Shown here piece by piece: positions 46,184-55,047 of a stretch of DNA of 64,000 nucleotides (its first letter is position 1; each line of letters opens with the position of its first letter). The notes beneath the pieces were generated by a model, which was not told where the DNA came from, did no database searches, and worked only from the letters and a program-made list of their open reading frames with translations. Made by a program: the position numbers and the translations under genes. Source of the stretch: Pontibacillus salipaludis (GTDB lineage Bacteria > Bacillota > Bacilli > Bacillales > BH030062); assembly GCF_014642405.1 (NCBI RefSeq), contig NZ_BMIN01000004.1, forward strand, positions 62,001 through 126,000, read 5' to 3'.

Positions 46184-46399
46184 TTACTTGCTGTCCTCAT
46201 GTTCTCTGCCTTGTTGATCCTTGACAGGTGAGTACTCTACAGATTCACCAAATTCGTCCTTAGCTCTCTGCTCTTGCTTTTTATTTACATTTATAATCCA
46301 TCTCATAACTACTACAGCACCAATAGCAAAGATTAACAGTGAGATGACAGCTGGGATATATTCTGTTTTGTCCTCAGGGAAATACAGAAATTCCATCAT
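46184..46399 (-). CDS. Small single-pass membrane protein, unknown
   Basis: A 71-residue frame with one membrane segment (about residues 15-36, YIPAVISLLIFAIGAVVVMRW) and a charged cytoplasmic tail. The ribosome site is weak (AAAGGA 12 bp before the ATG). Support comes from the sensible membrane topology and the terminator downstream. I do not recognise the family. Confidence 0.55.
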   Translation of the reverse strand: MMEFLYFPEDKTEYIPAVISLLIFAIGAVVVMRWIINVNKKQEQRAKDEFGESVEYSPVKDQQGREHEDSK

Positions 46400-46560
46400 G
46401 ATGCATGCACGTCCTTTATCATGTCATAAGTCCATTCATTACCTACGATGATAACGATTTCCTAATTCAATAGCAATAGATAATCTGTGACAATTCCTTT
46501 TCCTACTTCGATTTGATACCATGAAGAAAAGTGAATTTTTGAAAGTAGGAGGGAATCGAT

Positions 46561-46941
46561 ATGGCCGAATTTGAAACCGGATCAGTCGTAAAAGCTCATT
46601 ACAAAACAGGGGTCTACGCCGGTGAAATCGTAGAAGACCGTGGTTCGATGTACTTAGTAAAAGTACTAGCTGTGTTAAAGCATCCTCAACAGGGTGACTT
46701 ACATAACCCTGGCCAGACGGAAAATGTTTTTTTCCATCAACGAAAAGCGCTAAGCCAATATGAAAAAGCGAATGTATCCAAATCAGCCGTTCACTTATAT
46801 GAAGATGAAGTACCCTCATACGAGGATTCACTAAAGCAGGCTCTAAATAACTTAAAAGAGAAACTAAATAAGAAAGATGATGATTTTTCAAAGCTTGCTT
46901 TACAACGAGTGGATGAGTTGGAGCACCAGTATTTCTCATAA
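46561..46941 (+). CDS. kapB: Kinase-associated protein KapB
   Basis: A 126-residue protein with VVKAHYKTGVYAGEIVEDRG and the strongly conserved VKVLAVLKHPQQGDLHNPGQ, then VPSYEDSLKQAL, all typical of KapB. In B. subtilis it supports sporulation kinase KinB signalling. There is no signal peptide here. kapD, which follows kapB in B. subtilis, is not present in this window. AGGAGGGA precedes the ATG. Confidence 0.93.
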   Translation: MAEFETGSVVKAHYKTGVYAGEIVEDRGSMYLVKVLAVLKHPQQGDLHNPGQTENVFFHQRKALSQYEKANVSKSAVHLYEDEVPSYEDSLKQALNNLKEKLNKKDDDFSKLALQRVDELEHQYFS

Positions 46942-46950
46942 GAATCCCTA

Positions 46951-46983
46951 TAAAAAACGGCTCTTCTTAAAGAGCCGTTTTTA
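46951..46983. terminator. Bidirectional terminator between kapB and khtU
   Basis: AAAACGGCTCTT / AAGAGCCGTTTT stem with A and T tracts on opposite sides. Confidence 0.88.
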
Positions 46984-48168
46984 CTATCCTGGAACTTTTA
47001 AATTCTTTTTCTTTTTCTTTGGTTTCCCGTAAATTAAGTTTGTAATTTGCGGGGCTCTTTCAAATAGCATCATCCCTATGAAAGCTGCAATGACAATGTA
47101 AATCCCGCTAAACACTTTAATTACACCCGTTGCTAAAGCAGCAATAACTACAGAGAACTCTCCCCTTGAACAAATCGACAAACCAGCCCGAAACGATACC
47201 CTTTTTGAGAGACCATAGAGCCTTCCGCCGATCATACCCACAAGAATTTTGGCCACTAGTGACCATCCAATTAACGTTATGAGCAGACCTACTTTCGGAA
47301 CTCCATCGCCAAATTCTATTGTCGTCCCAAAATATATAAAGAACAACGGAAGCATCAAATCTTTTACAGGAAGAACCGTTTGTTCAACACGCTCAATCTT
47401 ACCGATTTCAGCAAGCATCATACCAGCCAGAAAAGCCCCTAATACCTCTGAAAGGCCTAAATATAGAGCAAGTCCCCCATAAGATAAAGCAATCCCGATT
47501 AATAGGGCAATCTTAAAGTCTTCATCATCAATCTTCTCAAGCAATTCTTCAAATCGTTTAAACAGTGTCTTCCCTAGAATAATGGCCCCTACTGTCAAGC
47601 CAATGATCTTCCCAACAAGAATAAGTAAGTCAACAGTTTGGAATTCTCCACCACTTGTAACACCCATTAGAACTGCTACAATGACTGGCGCTACTAAATC
47701 TTCAAAAATGAGAAGCGCGAGAATAAACTCTGTTTCCGAGTTCGCCATACGGCTTGTATCATCGAGTAATTTGGCTGTAATAGAGGAGCTTGTCGCATAT
47801 GTAACGCCCCCAATTAAAAAGGATGTCAGAAGATCCAGTCCGAATCCTAAACAGATTAGTAAAGAGATGCCCAAACTTAAAGCAACGTCTAACAAACCTG
47901 CCGGCCAGATCTTCTTGGCGATCCCACCTAACCGCTTGATGTTGAATTCTAGCCCTAAAAGAAAGAACAGCAACACAATTCCAATCTCACTCGCAAAATG
48001 TAATATTTCATTACCATGAATGGCGTCTGCAAGGACAATACCCAATAAAATATATAAAATCACATTTGGAAATTTGATCTTGATACTTAAAAAGCCAAGC
48101 CAAAAAATGAGCAAAAGAACGAGCCCGGCTCCAAGCAAAGTGGGCACTTCAACATGCACAGGAATCAT
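46984..48168 (-). CDS. khtU: K+/H+ antiporter, CPA2 family (KhtU-like)
   Basis: A 394-residue protein with about 12 membrane segments and no attached RCK domain. Family markers are FLLGLEFNIKRLGG (about residues 70-83), LIGGVTYATSSSITAKLLDD, LIFEDLVAPVIVAVLMG with the membrane Asp, and the late SICSRGEFSVVIAALA. It overlaps its RCK_C partner gene by ATGA. The pair matches KhtTU of B. subtilis and AmhMT of alkaliphilic Bacillus, which expel K+ (or NH4+) in exchange for protons. Confidence 0.9.
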   Translation of the reverse strand: MIPVHVEVPTLLGAGLVLLLIFWLGFLSIKIKFPNVILYILLGIVLADAIHGNEILHFASEIGIVLLFFLLGLEFNIKRLGGIAKKIWPAGLLDVALSLGISLLICLGFGLDLLTSFLIGGVTYATSSSITAKLLDDTSRMANSETEFILALLIFEDLVAPVIVAVLMGVTSGGEFQTVDLLILVGKIIGLTVGAIILGKTLFKRFEELLEKIDDEDFKIALLIGIALSYGGLALYLGLSEVLGAFLAGMMLAEIGKIERVEQTVLPVKDLMLPLFFIYFGTTIEFGDGVPKVGLLITLIGWSLVAKILVGMIGGRLYGLSKRVSFRAGLSICSRGEFSVVIAALATGVIKVFSGIYIVIAAFIGMMLFERAPQITNLIYGKPKKKKKNLKVPG

Positions 48169-48653
48169 TCCTCCCCTTTACACAAAGCTGTTAGCGAAGA
48201 AATTTGATCTTTCTTTCCAATTGCCATCAACACATCTCCGGCCTGTAGCGTTGTATAAGCTTCAGGTATAGCGATGATATCGTCTCCTTTTACTAATCCA
48301 ATAATAGTTGCCCCCGTCTTGTTACGGATTTCTGATTCTTCTATTGTCTTTTGAGTTAATGAGGAAGCAGCTCTTATTTCAATCCAATCCATCACAATTT
48401 GATTATTAAACATTTTCAGTTTATCTGCATCAACAGGTTGATAGGTTGCACCTAGCAACTGCGCACCAAGCTCCCTTGTTTCATCAGCTGTTAAATCCAT
48501 TCCGAAATCAGCTTCATCACTATCCGCTTCTTCAAAAAAGTAGAGTTCTCGTTTGCCAGTGTGATGCACGATTAACACAAGTTGACTATCTTCAGCTGTT
48601 GTAAGTGATATCTTTTGGCCAATACCTGGTAGTTTAGAAATAGAGATATTCAT
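48165..48653 (-). CDS. khtT: Regulatory RCK_C (TrkA-C) subunit of the antiporter (KhtT-like)
   Basis: A 162-residue cytoplasmic protein. The C-terminal half is a TrkA-C/RCK_C domain: ATIIGLVKGDDIIAIPEAYT, then LQAGDVLMAIGKKDQI. The N-terminal half matches the KhtT extension (MNISISKLPGIGQKISLTTA). RCK_C subunits sense ligands such as c-di-AMP or pH and gate the antiporter. The small khtS gene of B. subtilis was not seen upstream. Confidence 0.9.
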   Translation of the reverse strand: MNISISKLPGIGQKISLTTAEDSQLVLIVHHTGKRELYFFEEADSDEADFGMDLTADETRELGAQLLGATYQPVDADKLKMFNNQIVMDWIEIRAASSLTQKTIEESEIRNKTGATIIGLVKGDDIIAIPEAYTTLQAGDVLMAIGKKDQISSLTALCKGEE

Positions 48654-48914
48654 TGCCGTAAAGCCCCTTTCCTATCTTCGCATCATTTCTATGGTGGATG
48701 AGAAGTATAAGCATAGTGTATTAGAACCCATTCTCTTTCGTGATAAAGAGAGGCTCCCTATTAGTTTTTCCATTTACCCTTTATTGTACCAAGAGATGAT
48801 TGGAAAACCTAGCCACTATACAACTTCTTACTGAAATCGTTACCATTTGTTTTGTAACCACTCTTGTGGTACCTTTGAAACGTAAGAATTGAGAAACTAA
48901 GGAGGCATGATCCG

Positions 48915-49622
48915 ATGAGTGTACATATTGGTGCAAACAAAGGAGATATAGCAGATAAAATCTTATTACCTGGCGACCCACTTCGCGCAAAGTATATCGC
49001 AGAGAACTTTTTAGAAGATGTAACTTGCTACAATGAGGTTCGTGGCATGTATGGTTACACAGGTACTTATAAAGGAGAACGTATATCTGTACAAGGTACA
49101 GGCATGGGTGTTCCATCAATCTCTATTTATGTAAATGAGCTAATACAAGAATATGATGTTCAGAAATTAATCCGCGTCGGTTCCTGCGGTGCCCTTCAGA
49201 AAGATGTAAAAGTACGCGACGTTATTTTAGCGTCTACTTCTTCTACAGATTCTCAAATGAACCGCATGACGTTTGGCGGCATAGATTATGCCCCTACAGC
49301 TGACTTTGGTTTATTGAAAGCTGCCTACGATGCTGGAGAGAAACAAGGCCTTGAACTTCGTGTTGGTAACGTCTTTACTAGTGATAGCTTCTATCGCGAC
49401 AACGCAATGGAATTATTTGATCAACTAGCTAATTACAACGTATTGGCCGTTGAAATGGAAACGACAGCACTCTATACGCTTGCAGCGAAATACGATCGCC
49501 AGGCTCTTTCTGTTCTGACAGTAAGTGATCACATAATCACAGGCGAAGAAACGACTTCAGAAGAGCGTCAAACGACTTTCAATGAAATGATCGAAGTAGC
49601 TCTAGAAGCTGCTATCCAGTAA
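48915..49622 (+). CDS. deoD: Purine nucleoside phosphorylase (DeoD type)
   Basis: A 235-residue hexameric PNP that cleaves purine (deoxy)nucleosides with phosphate. [20 protein letters not shown] at the start, [24 protein letters not shown] (phosphate site), [12 protein letters not shown] (ribose site) and the catalytic Asp in VSDHIITGE are all present. The start follows AGGAGGCATG. It is monocistronic. Confidence 0.95.
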   Translation: MSVHIGANKGDIADKILLPGDPLRAKYIAENFLEDVTCYNEVRGMYGYTGTYKGERISVQGTGMGVPSISIYVNELIQEYDVQKLIRVGSCGALQKDVKVRDVILASTSSTDSQMNRMTFGGIDYAPTADFGLLKAAYDAGEKQGLELRVGNVFTSDSFYRDNAMELFDQLANYNVLAVEMETTALYTLAAKYDRQALSVLTVSDHIITGEETTSEERQTTFNEMIEVALEAAIQ

Positions 49623-49630
49623 TACCTTAC

Positions 49631-49663
49631 AAAACCTGAATCCTAAATGGATTCAGGTTTTTT
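49631..49663 (+). terminator. Terminator after deoD
   Basis: AAACCTGAATCC / GGATTCAGGTTT stem followed by a T-rich tail. Confidence 0.88.
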
Positions 49664-49702
49664 ATTTTATTGGCTCTGTTAAAGTTTAATGTTGTTTCCT
49701 CA

Positions 49703-50205
49703 TAACAAGCTTGGTCAAGTATAGGGCAGCAATCTTGAAGTCTCGAAGCTGAGAGACTGTTTTCGTTAACTTCAATTGAGCATAAGGTGGGCCTGGAAAT
49801 CACTCGCTTTCCTGTGGGGAGCTGGTGAGCCTCCTCAGCCGGCACGCCGGCTTCCGGGGTCTCACCTAGGCTCTTCTGCCCACGGGAGTCTCGCAATTTC
49901 CAGGCCCACCTTTACCATATAAGGGTGAACGAAAACATGCTATATAGGGTGAGTCCCCCCTGATACGACCTACTGGGCCGTTCATCTCTTTAAAGCCGGG
50001 GCTTGCTCGGGGACTGCGAGACTCCCGCGGGGGAAGGAGCCTAGGGAAGACCCCGCAGAGAGCGAAAGCGAACGAGGAGGCTTCCCAGCTCCCCGCAGGA
50101 AAGCGAGTTGTCCCCGAGCAAGCCCAAGCACTCATAATCGTAACGGCCCTTCCCACACTAAAGTGTCTCAGCTTAGAGTCTTCTGTATAAGGGGGCTTGT
50201 TTATC
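49703..50205 (+). repeat. Composite palindromic repeat R8 (arms D+C, intact)
   Basis: A complete reference copy of the DC subfamily. Arm D is 49784-49912, with one uninterrupted central CTAG (TCACCTAGGCTCTTC). Arm C is about 49998-50125. The left flank ATAACAAGCTTGGTCAAGTA resembles R3 and R4; the right flank is GTGTCTCAGCTTAGAGTCTT. The D-arm tip is a perfect GCCGGC.ACGCCGGC hairpin. It lies between two plus-strand genes. Confidence 0.9.
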
Positions 50206-50263
50206 GTTAAAGGAGAACCACTCTACGAACAATTTATATAGAGAAAGCGCACAGATCCTCTTT

Positions 50264-50296
50264 CTTCTTCATATAGTGTTTGTGTGAAGAAGGAGG
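50264..50296 (+). promoter_or_regulatory. 5' hairpin overlapping the ribosome site
   Basis: CTTCTTCA (50264-50271) can pair with TGAAGAAG (50285-50292), whose end overlaps the AGGAGG ribosome site (50291-50296) of the next gene. It may modulate translation. Confidence 0.4.
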
Positions 50297-50302
50297 GTTT
50301 TT

Positions 50303-50677
50303 ATGTATCGACATTCATATCCCTTGTGGATACCCTACGCTCCCCCCGTGTATGGATCATACCCTATACCACAATTTCGCCCCACCTATCCAGAAGTTGA
50401 TCCTTCAACATTAACAGACTCAGCAAAAGCCTTTCAGTCACTTATGTCTGACGCACATATTATCATCGAAAAATTCGCCAGTTCTCCAAGCTTTTCTCAG
50501 AAGGTAATGAAAGCTGCTCAACAGTCTAATAAGGAGAAAGTAAAACAATTAATTCAAGGAACCGGCATTCAACATCCAATAGAAATACGCTACAACCCTG
50601 ACGGCATTCACCTTACACTAACTGCTCAATCTCAAAATCAAGACTGCTGCAAAATGGAACTCGCTTTTCATTGGTAG
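50303..50677 (+). CDS. Tyr/Pro-rich small protein, YuzC-like
   Basis: A 124-residue protein with a Tyr/Pro-rich head (residues 1-30, many Y, P) and a helical core, LTDSAKAFQSLMSDAHIIIE...FSQKVMKAAQQ, then a short beta-like end with two adjacent Cys (QDCCKMEL). This resembles B. subtilis YuzC, which I recall as an inner spore coat protein, but I cannot verify that here. AAGGAGGG precedes the ATG. It is a single gene with its own terminator. Confidence 0.65.
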   Translation: MYRHSYPLWIPYAPPVYGSYPIPQFRPTYPEVDPSTLTDSAKAFQSLMSDAHIIIEKFASSPSFSQKVMKAAQQSNKEKVKQLIQGTGIQHPIEIRYNPDGIHLTLTAQSQNQDCCKMELAFHW

Positions 50678-50722
50678 AAGCGAGTTTCTATTTTACATAT
50701 ACTCCCCCCATTTCTAAGAAAC

Positions 50723-50765
50723 AAGTGCCACCCTCCTATAATGGAGAAGTGGCACTTCTAATTTT
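50723..50765 (+). terminator. Terminator after YuzC-like gene
   Basis: AAGTGCCAC / GTGGCACTT stem, with an inner CTCC/GGAG pair, followed by CTAATTTTT. Confidence 0.75.
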
Positions 50766-50835
50766 TCTTATTTATAAGGATTAAGTTTTACAGAAGACGA
50801 TATCACGCCAGAATAAACTCAAATGCTCCAAACTC

Positions 50836-52326
50836 TTATAAGTTCATAATATAGGTGGCTAATGTACGAGCCATAACACCTGTTGGACCTTTTGGGCCGA
50901 GGTCGTAAGCTGTTTCAGCCTGCGACGTACCTGCTATATCTAGGTGCACCCATGGTGTGGATTCTGCGAATTCGGCAAGGAAGGACCCAGCCATAATAGC
51001 ATGACCTTTTCGACCCGGTGAATTGTTTAAGTCAGCAAGCTCACTTGAACGAACGCGCTGTTTATACATTTCGTTATACGGAAGTTGCCAAATAAGTTCA
51101 TCTACTTGTTTGGATGCTGTATCAACCTTTTCATATAAATCGTCATTATTGGTCATAGCTCCCGTCATCGAGTCCCCAAGCGCTACTACGACTCCTCCTG
51201 TGAGGGTGGCTACGTCAATAATCCGGTCCGCTTTATGGTGCTTTGCGTACGTAATACCATCAGCCAAAGCTAAACGACCTTCTGCATCTGTGTTTAAGAC
51301 TTCTATGGTTTTGCCACTTAAAGATGTGATAACATCGTCAGGTTTAAAGGCATTTCCACTAATCATATTGTCTGTAGATGGGATTACGGCGACGACATTT
51401 TGTTTAGGCTTTAACCGACCGACAATTTCCATCGCGCCTAAAACCGCTGCAGCTCCACCCATATCCCCTTTCATACCTACTATACCGTCTTTAGGCTTAA
51501 TGGAGTATCCTCCTGTATCAAATGTAATCCCCTTCCCTACAAAGCCAACTACGTCTTCCCATTTTTCTTTACCTTGATACTTCAGGACAATCATTTTAGG
51601 AGGTTCTGTCGAGCCTTGGTTCACAGCTAAGAGTGCACCCATACCAAGACGCTCCATATCCTCTTTTTCTAATATTTCTTTTTCAAACCCATAATCCTCA
51701 GCCATAGATACAGCGTACTCCGCAAGATCTGTAGCGGTCAATAAGTTGCCAGGCAGCTGTACAAGGTGACGCGCTGTGTTAGCACCATGACCAAGTGCGT
51801 ACCCCTTTTCTAGACTTCCTTTTAAGCTTGATTCTTGTTGATCGGATAAAAGCGTCACATGCTCCATTTTTGTAACAGGTTTCTTATTGGTTGTTTTATA
51901 ATTCTCGAATTGGTAAGGAGCAATTACCATGGCTTCAGAAAGCACTTCAGCTGCCGCTTCCTCTGAAATTTGGTCTGTCTGAAAACTATTAAGCACAAAT
52001 GTGGAATTAGACTGGCCGTCGGCTTGAAGTTGTTTGAAAAGTCGACCGAACGTTTTCTTAAGTTTCTGGGAAGTTAATTCCTTCTTCTTCCCAAGTCCTA
52101 CAACATAAATACGCTTTGCAGTTGTTTGGTTTAACGTATACACCTTAGAAATTTTATTATAATCATTAGATAAATCCCCGTCTTTTATGTACTGGTCTAA
52201 TGCTCCACCAAGAGCTTCATTTAGCTGTCCATATACGGGTTGGTGTTGTTTGTTCTCATGATAAAGTCCAAATATAAGCGCGTCCGTTTCTGAAAATAAT
52301 GCTGTTGTTGGTTGTATTGTAAACAT
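50836..52326 (-). CDS. pepA: Leucyl aminopeptidase, M17 family
   Basis: A 496-residue dizinc exopeptidase. The catalytic domain (from about residue 180) has VGKGITFDTGGYSIKP (Lys, Asp), the M17 signature NTDAEGRLAL with the DG that follows, and a C-terminal SFLAEFAESTPWVHLDIAGT. ATG at 52326 follows GGAGGTGGATGCA; the frame upstream has no second site. It corresponds to yuiE and is divergent from yuiD, as in B. subtilis. Confidence 0.94.
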   Translation of the reverse strand: MFTIQPTTALFSETDALIFGLYHENKQHQPVYGQLNEALGGALDQYIKDGDLSNDYNKISKVYTLNQTTAKRIYVVGLGKKKELTSQKLKKTFGRLFKQLQADGQSNSTFVLNSFQTDQISEEAAAEVLSEAMVIAPYQFENYKTTNKKPVTKMEHVTLLSDQQESSLKGSLEKGYALGHGANTARHLVQLPGNLLTATDLAEYAVSMAEDYGFEKEILEKEDMERLGMGALLAVNQGSTEPPKMIVLKYQGKEKWEDVVGFVGKGITFDTGGYSIKPKDGIVGMKGDMGGAAAVLGAMEIVGRLKPKQNVVAVIPSTDNMISGNAFKPDDVITSLSGKTIEVLNTDAEGRLALADGITYAKHHKADRIIDVATLTGGVVVALGDSMTGAMTNNDDLYEKVDTASKQVDELIWQLPYNEMYKQRVRSSELADLNNSPGRKGHAIMAGSFLAEFAESTPWVHLDIAGTSQAETAYDLGPKGPTGVMARTLATYIMNL

Positions 52327-52453
52327 TGCATCCACCTCCAGTTCCATTATACAAAAAATATCGACTATTGAGTAAATTCCCGTTTATTCAATTTTTCTCT
52401 TTCCTAAACGGTATATCATGGCCCCTTTCGTACAAGACTTAAAATAATGGATA

Positions 52454-52462
52454 TGTTATAAT
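52454..52462 (+). promoter_or_regulatory. Extended -10 promoter for yuiD
   Basis: TGTTATAAT is a perfect extended -10 (TGnTATAAT). The -35 region upstream is weak. The remainder of the 325-bp pepA-yuiD gap shows nothing else I can name. Confidence 0.45.
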
Positions 52463-52651
52463 ATTGAAACATTCAAAATTAGAAGATAAGAGAACTTTTC
52501 TCTTTTCCACCTTCTTTACAACCTTTTACACAAAATTTACAACCCACTTTAGCCCTATTCAACTGTCTAGTTTAGAATCATGGTAAAATATAAAGTACTA
52601 AAAGAACTAATACATGAAAGTTTCAAAATGCAGAAAGGAAGGACTACACAC

Positions 52652-53128
52652 ATGGAGATCTTCAGCAACTTTCCTCTATGGGCATCGCTATTTGCAATTG
52701 TCTTCGCCCAACTCGTTAAAATTCCAATACAATTCATCGCAATGAGAGAATTCAATCCAGGTCTCGCGTTTGCAACAGGAGGAATGCCAAGTAGTCACTC
52801 AGCTGCTGTAACAGCCCTTGCAACAGGGATTGGCTTACAAGAGGGCCTTGGCTCTAATATATTTGCATTGGCTTGTGTCTTTGCTATTATCGTAATGTTT
52901 GACTCTACAGGGGTAAGACGTCAAGCTGGTGAACAGGCGATTATGCTAAATCAACTGTTAAAAGACTTTTCTCACTTTGTTGAAGAAGCTCGTCTATGGA
53001 ATTCAAAGGCAGAATACCAAAAACGCGAAGAATTGAAAGAGTTACTAGGCCATCAACCAATAGAAGTATTTTTTGGGGGGCTAACGGGAATCTTGTTAAC
53101 AATCGTCCTACATACATTGCTTTTCTAA
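52652..53128 (+). CDS. yuiD: Divergent PAP2-family membrane protein (YuiD)
   Basis: A 158-residue membrane protein of the divergent PAP2 group. FAQLVKIPIQF, the conserved GGMPSSHSAAVTALATGIG (phosphatase-like motif) and MFDSTGVRRQAGEQA followed by LNQLL are diagnostic. ATG at 52652 follows AGGAAGGA and gives the same length I recall for B. subtilis YuiD. It is probably a membrane lipid phosphatase-like protein; activity is unproven. Confidence 0.9.
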   Translation: MEIFSNFPLWASLFAIVFAQLVKIPIQFIAMREFNPGLAFATGGMPSSHSAAVTALATGIGLQEGLGSNIFALACVFAIIVMFDSTGVRRQAGEQAIMLNQLLKDFSHFVEEARLWNSKAEYQKREELKELLGHQPIEVFFGGLTGILLTIVLHTLLF

Positions 53129-53170
53129 AAAGTTGATTTAAGATAGCTCAATTAAACTTTACGAACGATT

Positions 53171-53219
53171 ACATACTCTATTGCCTTGATTCTCCTCAGG
53201 ACAATAGAGTATTTTTATT
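53171..53219 (+). terminator. Terminator after yuiD
   Basis: ATACTCTATTG / CAATAGAGTAT stem with a 17-18 base loop, followed by TTTTATT. Confidence 0.75.
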
Positions 53220-53270
53220 AGGTCAGCCATCTTAATAGGACTGACCAGTTTACATTACATTGATATACAT

Positions 53271-53303
53271 AAAAGAGCATAGAGTAATGACTCTATGCTC
53301 TTT
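53271..53303 (-). terminator. Terminator after yuiC
   Basis: AAAGAGCATAGAGT / ACTCTATGCTCTTT stem with a short loop; T-rich tail on the minus strand. Confidence 0.75.
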
Positions 53304-53327
53304 GTTTGGGATGATCCCTTAACCAAA

Positions 53328-54014
53328 TTATCCTTTATAATCTTGTCTAAATACTTGCAAGGCTTCATTATCGTTTAGCATCGCTAACGTTTCCTCACTC
53401 ACTTGCCCCTCACCACGTTCAATGACGTACACGTCGACATGCTTTTTACCCCATTCTTCGTAGACATCTTTTACTGTTTCATAGTAAAGATCAATCCTAT
53501 TTCCCTTAATGGCAGAACCTTTATCCGCTACAACACCAAATCCATAACCCGGAATGTATAGAATAGTCCCTAGTGGGTATACAGATAGATCAGCCGCTAT
53601 TGTGGAATACATGTCACGTTTTACTTTAACACCTGAATAAGTAATCCCGTACGTAGGATGGGATGCGTCTTTCCCGGTTGACTCAACCCCAGCTGTATAA
53701 CCAGTAGCCAAGACCGTTTCCTTTGGATATTGAGATAATTCAATCGCCTCTTCTATACTAGTCGGTCCCTCAACTTGCTGACTAGAAATATATCTTGTTT
53801 TCGCAGCGAAATAATTCACCCCTTTCTTAGCCAAGCTAATATCCCGAAAGTGTCCTTGCTCATATTCAGATTGATAATGGAATAACGAGTTCGTTTGATC
53901 TTGAAGCCAGTTTGATATTTCTTTAGCCGACACGTTCGTAATGGACATAAAAGTTGTACTAAGTGCACCAAAAAACAAAACTACCATCAGCATTCGTTTC
54001 ATTGTTTTTTTCAT
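53328..54014 (-). CDS. yuiC: Secreted 3D-domain protein (YuiC-like)
   Basis: A 228-residue protein with a signal peptide ([20 protein letters not shown]). The 3D domain lies at about residues 100-205: [32 protein letters not shown], the [19 protein letters not shown] core with its Asp residues, and [10 protein letters not shown]. The fold is related to MltA-type lytic transglycosylases, and B. subtilis YuiC is a stationary-phase muramidase-like enzyme. A cell-wall role is likely. Confidence 0.9.
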   Translation of the reverse strand: MKKTMKRMLMVVLFFGALSTTFMSITNVSAKEISNWLQDQTNSLFHYQSEYEQGHFRDISLAKKGVNYFAAKTRYISSQQVEGPTSIEEAIELSQYPKETVLATGYTAGVESTGKDASHPTYGITYSGVKVKRDMYSTIAADLSVYPLGTILYIPGYGFGVVADKGSAIKGNRIDLYYETVKDVYEEWGKKHVDVYVIERGEGQVSEETLAMLNDNEALQVFRQDYKG

Positions 54015-54084
54015 TGTTTGTAAACACCTCTCTAGATGTCATCTTTTCCAAACAATTCAGTGATTATTCACAACAAACGAGCTT

Positions 54085-54520
54085 TCCGGTTTTTAGCTTT
54101 AGTTGAGTGTAAGGAGGGCCTGGAAACCACTCGCTTTCCTGTGGGGAGCTGGTGAGCCTCCTCAACCGGCAAAGCCGGTCTCCGGGGTCTCACCTAGGCT
54201 CTTCTGCCCACGGGAGTCTCGCAGTTTCCAGACCCACCTTTGCCAAATGTACAAAGACTCAAACGAGCCATATATGGGGTGTGGTGAGAGAGCACCTACA
54301 GTAAGCGGTCCGTTCACCTAATTCACATCAGGGCAAGCTTGGGGACTGCTAGACTCCCGCGGGATAAGGAGCCTAGGCAAGACCCCACAGAGAGCGATAG
54401 CGAACGAGGAGACTTGCCAGCTCTCCGCAGGAAAGCGAGTTGTCCCCAAGCCTGCCCTTCCACCACATAAGATAACGAACGTATCCTTACCTAAATGTCT
54501 CAGTTTTTAGTCTTCAAAAA
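54085..54520 (+). repeat. Composite palindromic repeat R9 (arms D+C, with compensated base changes)
   Basis: Arm D is about 54111-54240 and arm C about 54330-54458. Arm C differs from R2/R8/R10 on both sides of its stem at once: CTTGGGGA/TCCCCAAG instead of CTCGGGGA/TCCCCGAG, and GGCAAG/CTTGCC instead of GGGAAG/CTTCCC. The right flank is AAATGTCTCAGTTTTTAGTC. It lies between two minus-strand genes. Confidence 0.88.
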
Positions 54521-54529
54521 TTACTCCAT

Positions 54530-54557
54530 AAAAAAACAAACAGGTATTAACCTGTTT
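54530..54557 (-). terminator. Terminator after yuiB
   Basis: AACAGGT / ACCTGTT stem followed by T residues on the minus strand. Confidence 0.75.
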
Positions 54558-54559
54558 GC

Positions 54560-54877
54560 TTAGAACATTTGATATCCTCTTACGCGTAGCATCCGTATTA
54601 CAACCCCTGAGCAAATAGCACCTGCTAAGCCAGATGACAGGATAACCATGTCGATCACTTGCAGATTGACGAGATGACTCATAGCTGTTTCAAGTGACTC
54701 ATTAAAGGCTGTGAAATAATTGAATGTTGAGATATTATCAACAATAAACACAATAATAATTGGATATAAAAAGGCGATCAGCCATGTTTTTCTTAACAAC
54801 ATATTCACTAGAAAGGAAATCCCAAAAAACAAAACAAAGAATAACAAAACAGATACAATAGCCTGAAAAATAAACAC
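54560..54877 (-). CDS. yuiB: YuiB-like membrane protein
   Basis: A 105-residue protein with three hydrophobic segments (about residues 3-24, 33-50 and 75-97). GTG at 54877 is chosen because AGGAGGAAG lies at the right distance and the resulting length equals B. subtilis YuiB. The longer frame begins without a ribosome site. The small upstream gene yuiA of B. subtilis was not found. Function is unknown. Confidence 0.85.
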   Translation of the reverse strand: MFIFQAIVSVLLFFVLFFGISFLVNMLLRKTWLIAFLYPIIIVFIVDNISTFNYFTAFNESLETAMSHLVNLQVIDMVILSSGLAGAICSGVVIRMLRVRGYQMF

Positions 54878-55001
54878 CGATGCTTCCTCCTGTCTGATCA
54901 ATCTATCCACATACCCTATTGACCACGTAGTAAAACGGTTTCTTACCATATTTTATTATGTTCTATATAGAAAAACAAGCTATATCAGCAGAAAGAGAAT
55001 C

Positions 55002-55040
55002 ATAAAAAAAGCAAGGAAGAGTTCTCTTCCTTGCTTTTTA
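55002..55040 (-). terminator. Terminator after ndh
   Basis: AAGCAAGGAAGAG / CTCTTCCTTGCTT stem followed by T7 on the minus strand. Confidence 0.88.
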
Positions 55041-55047
55041 CCTTTAT

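Noticed and set aside
46441-46939. Long minus-strand open frame opposite kapB
   Set aside because: It is antisense to a clearly recognised kapB gene and has no ribosome site or family resemblance.
46951-48168. kapD expected after kapB
   Set aside because: The next genes are the KhtU/KhtT antiporter pair; no exonuclease-like frame is present, so kapD is not in this window.
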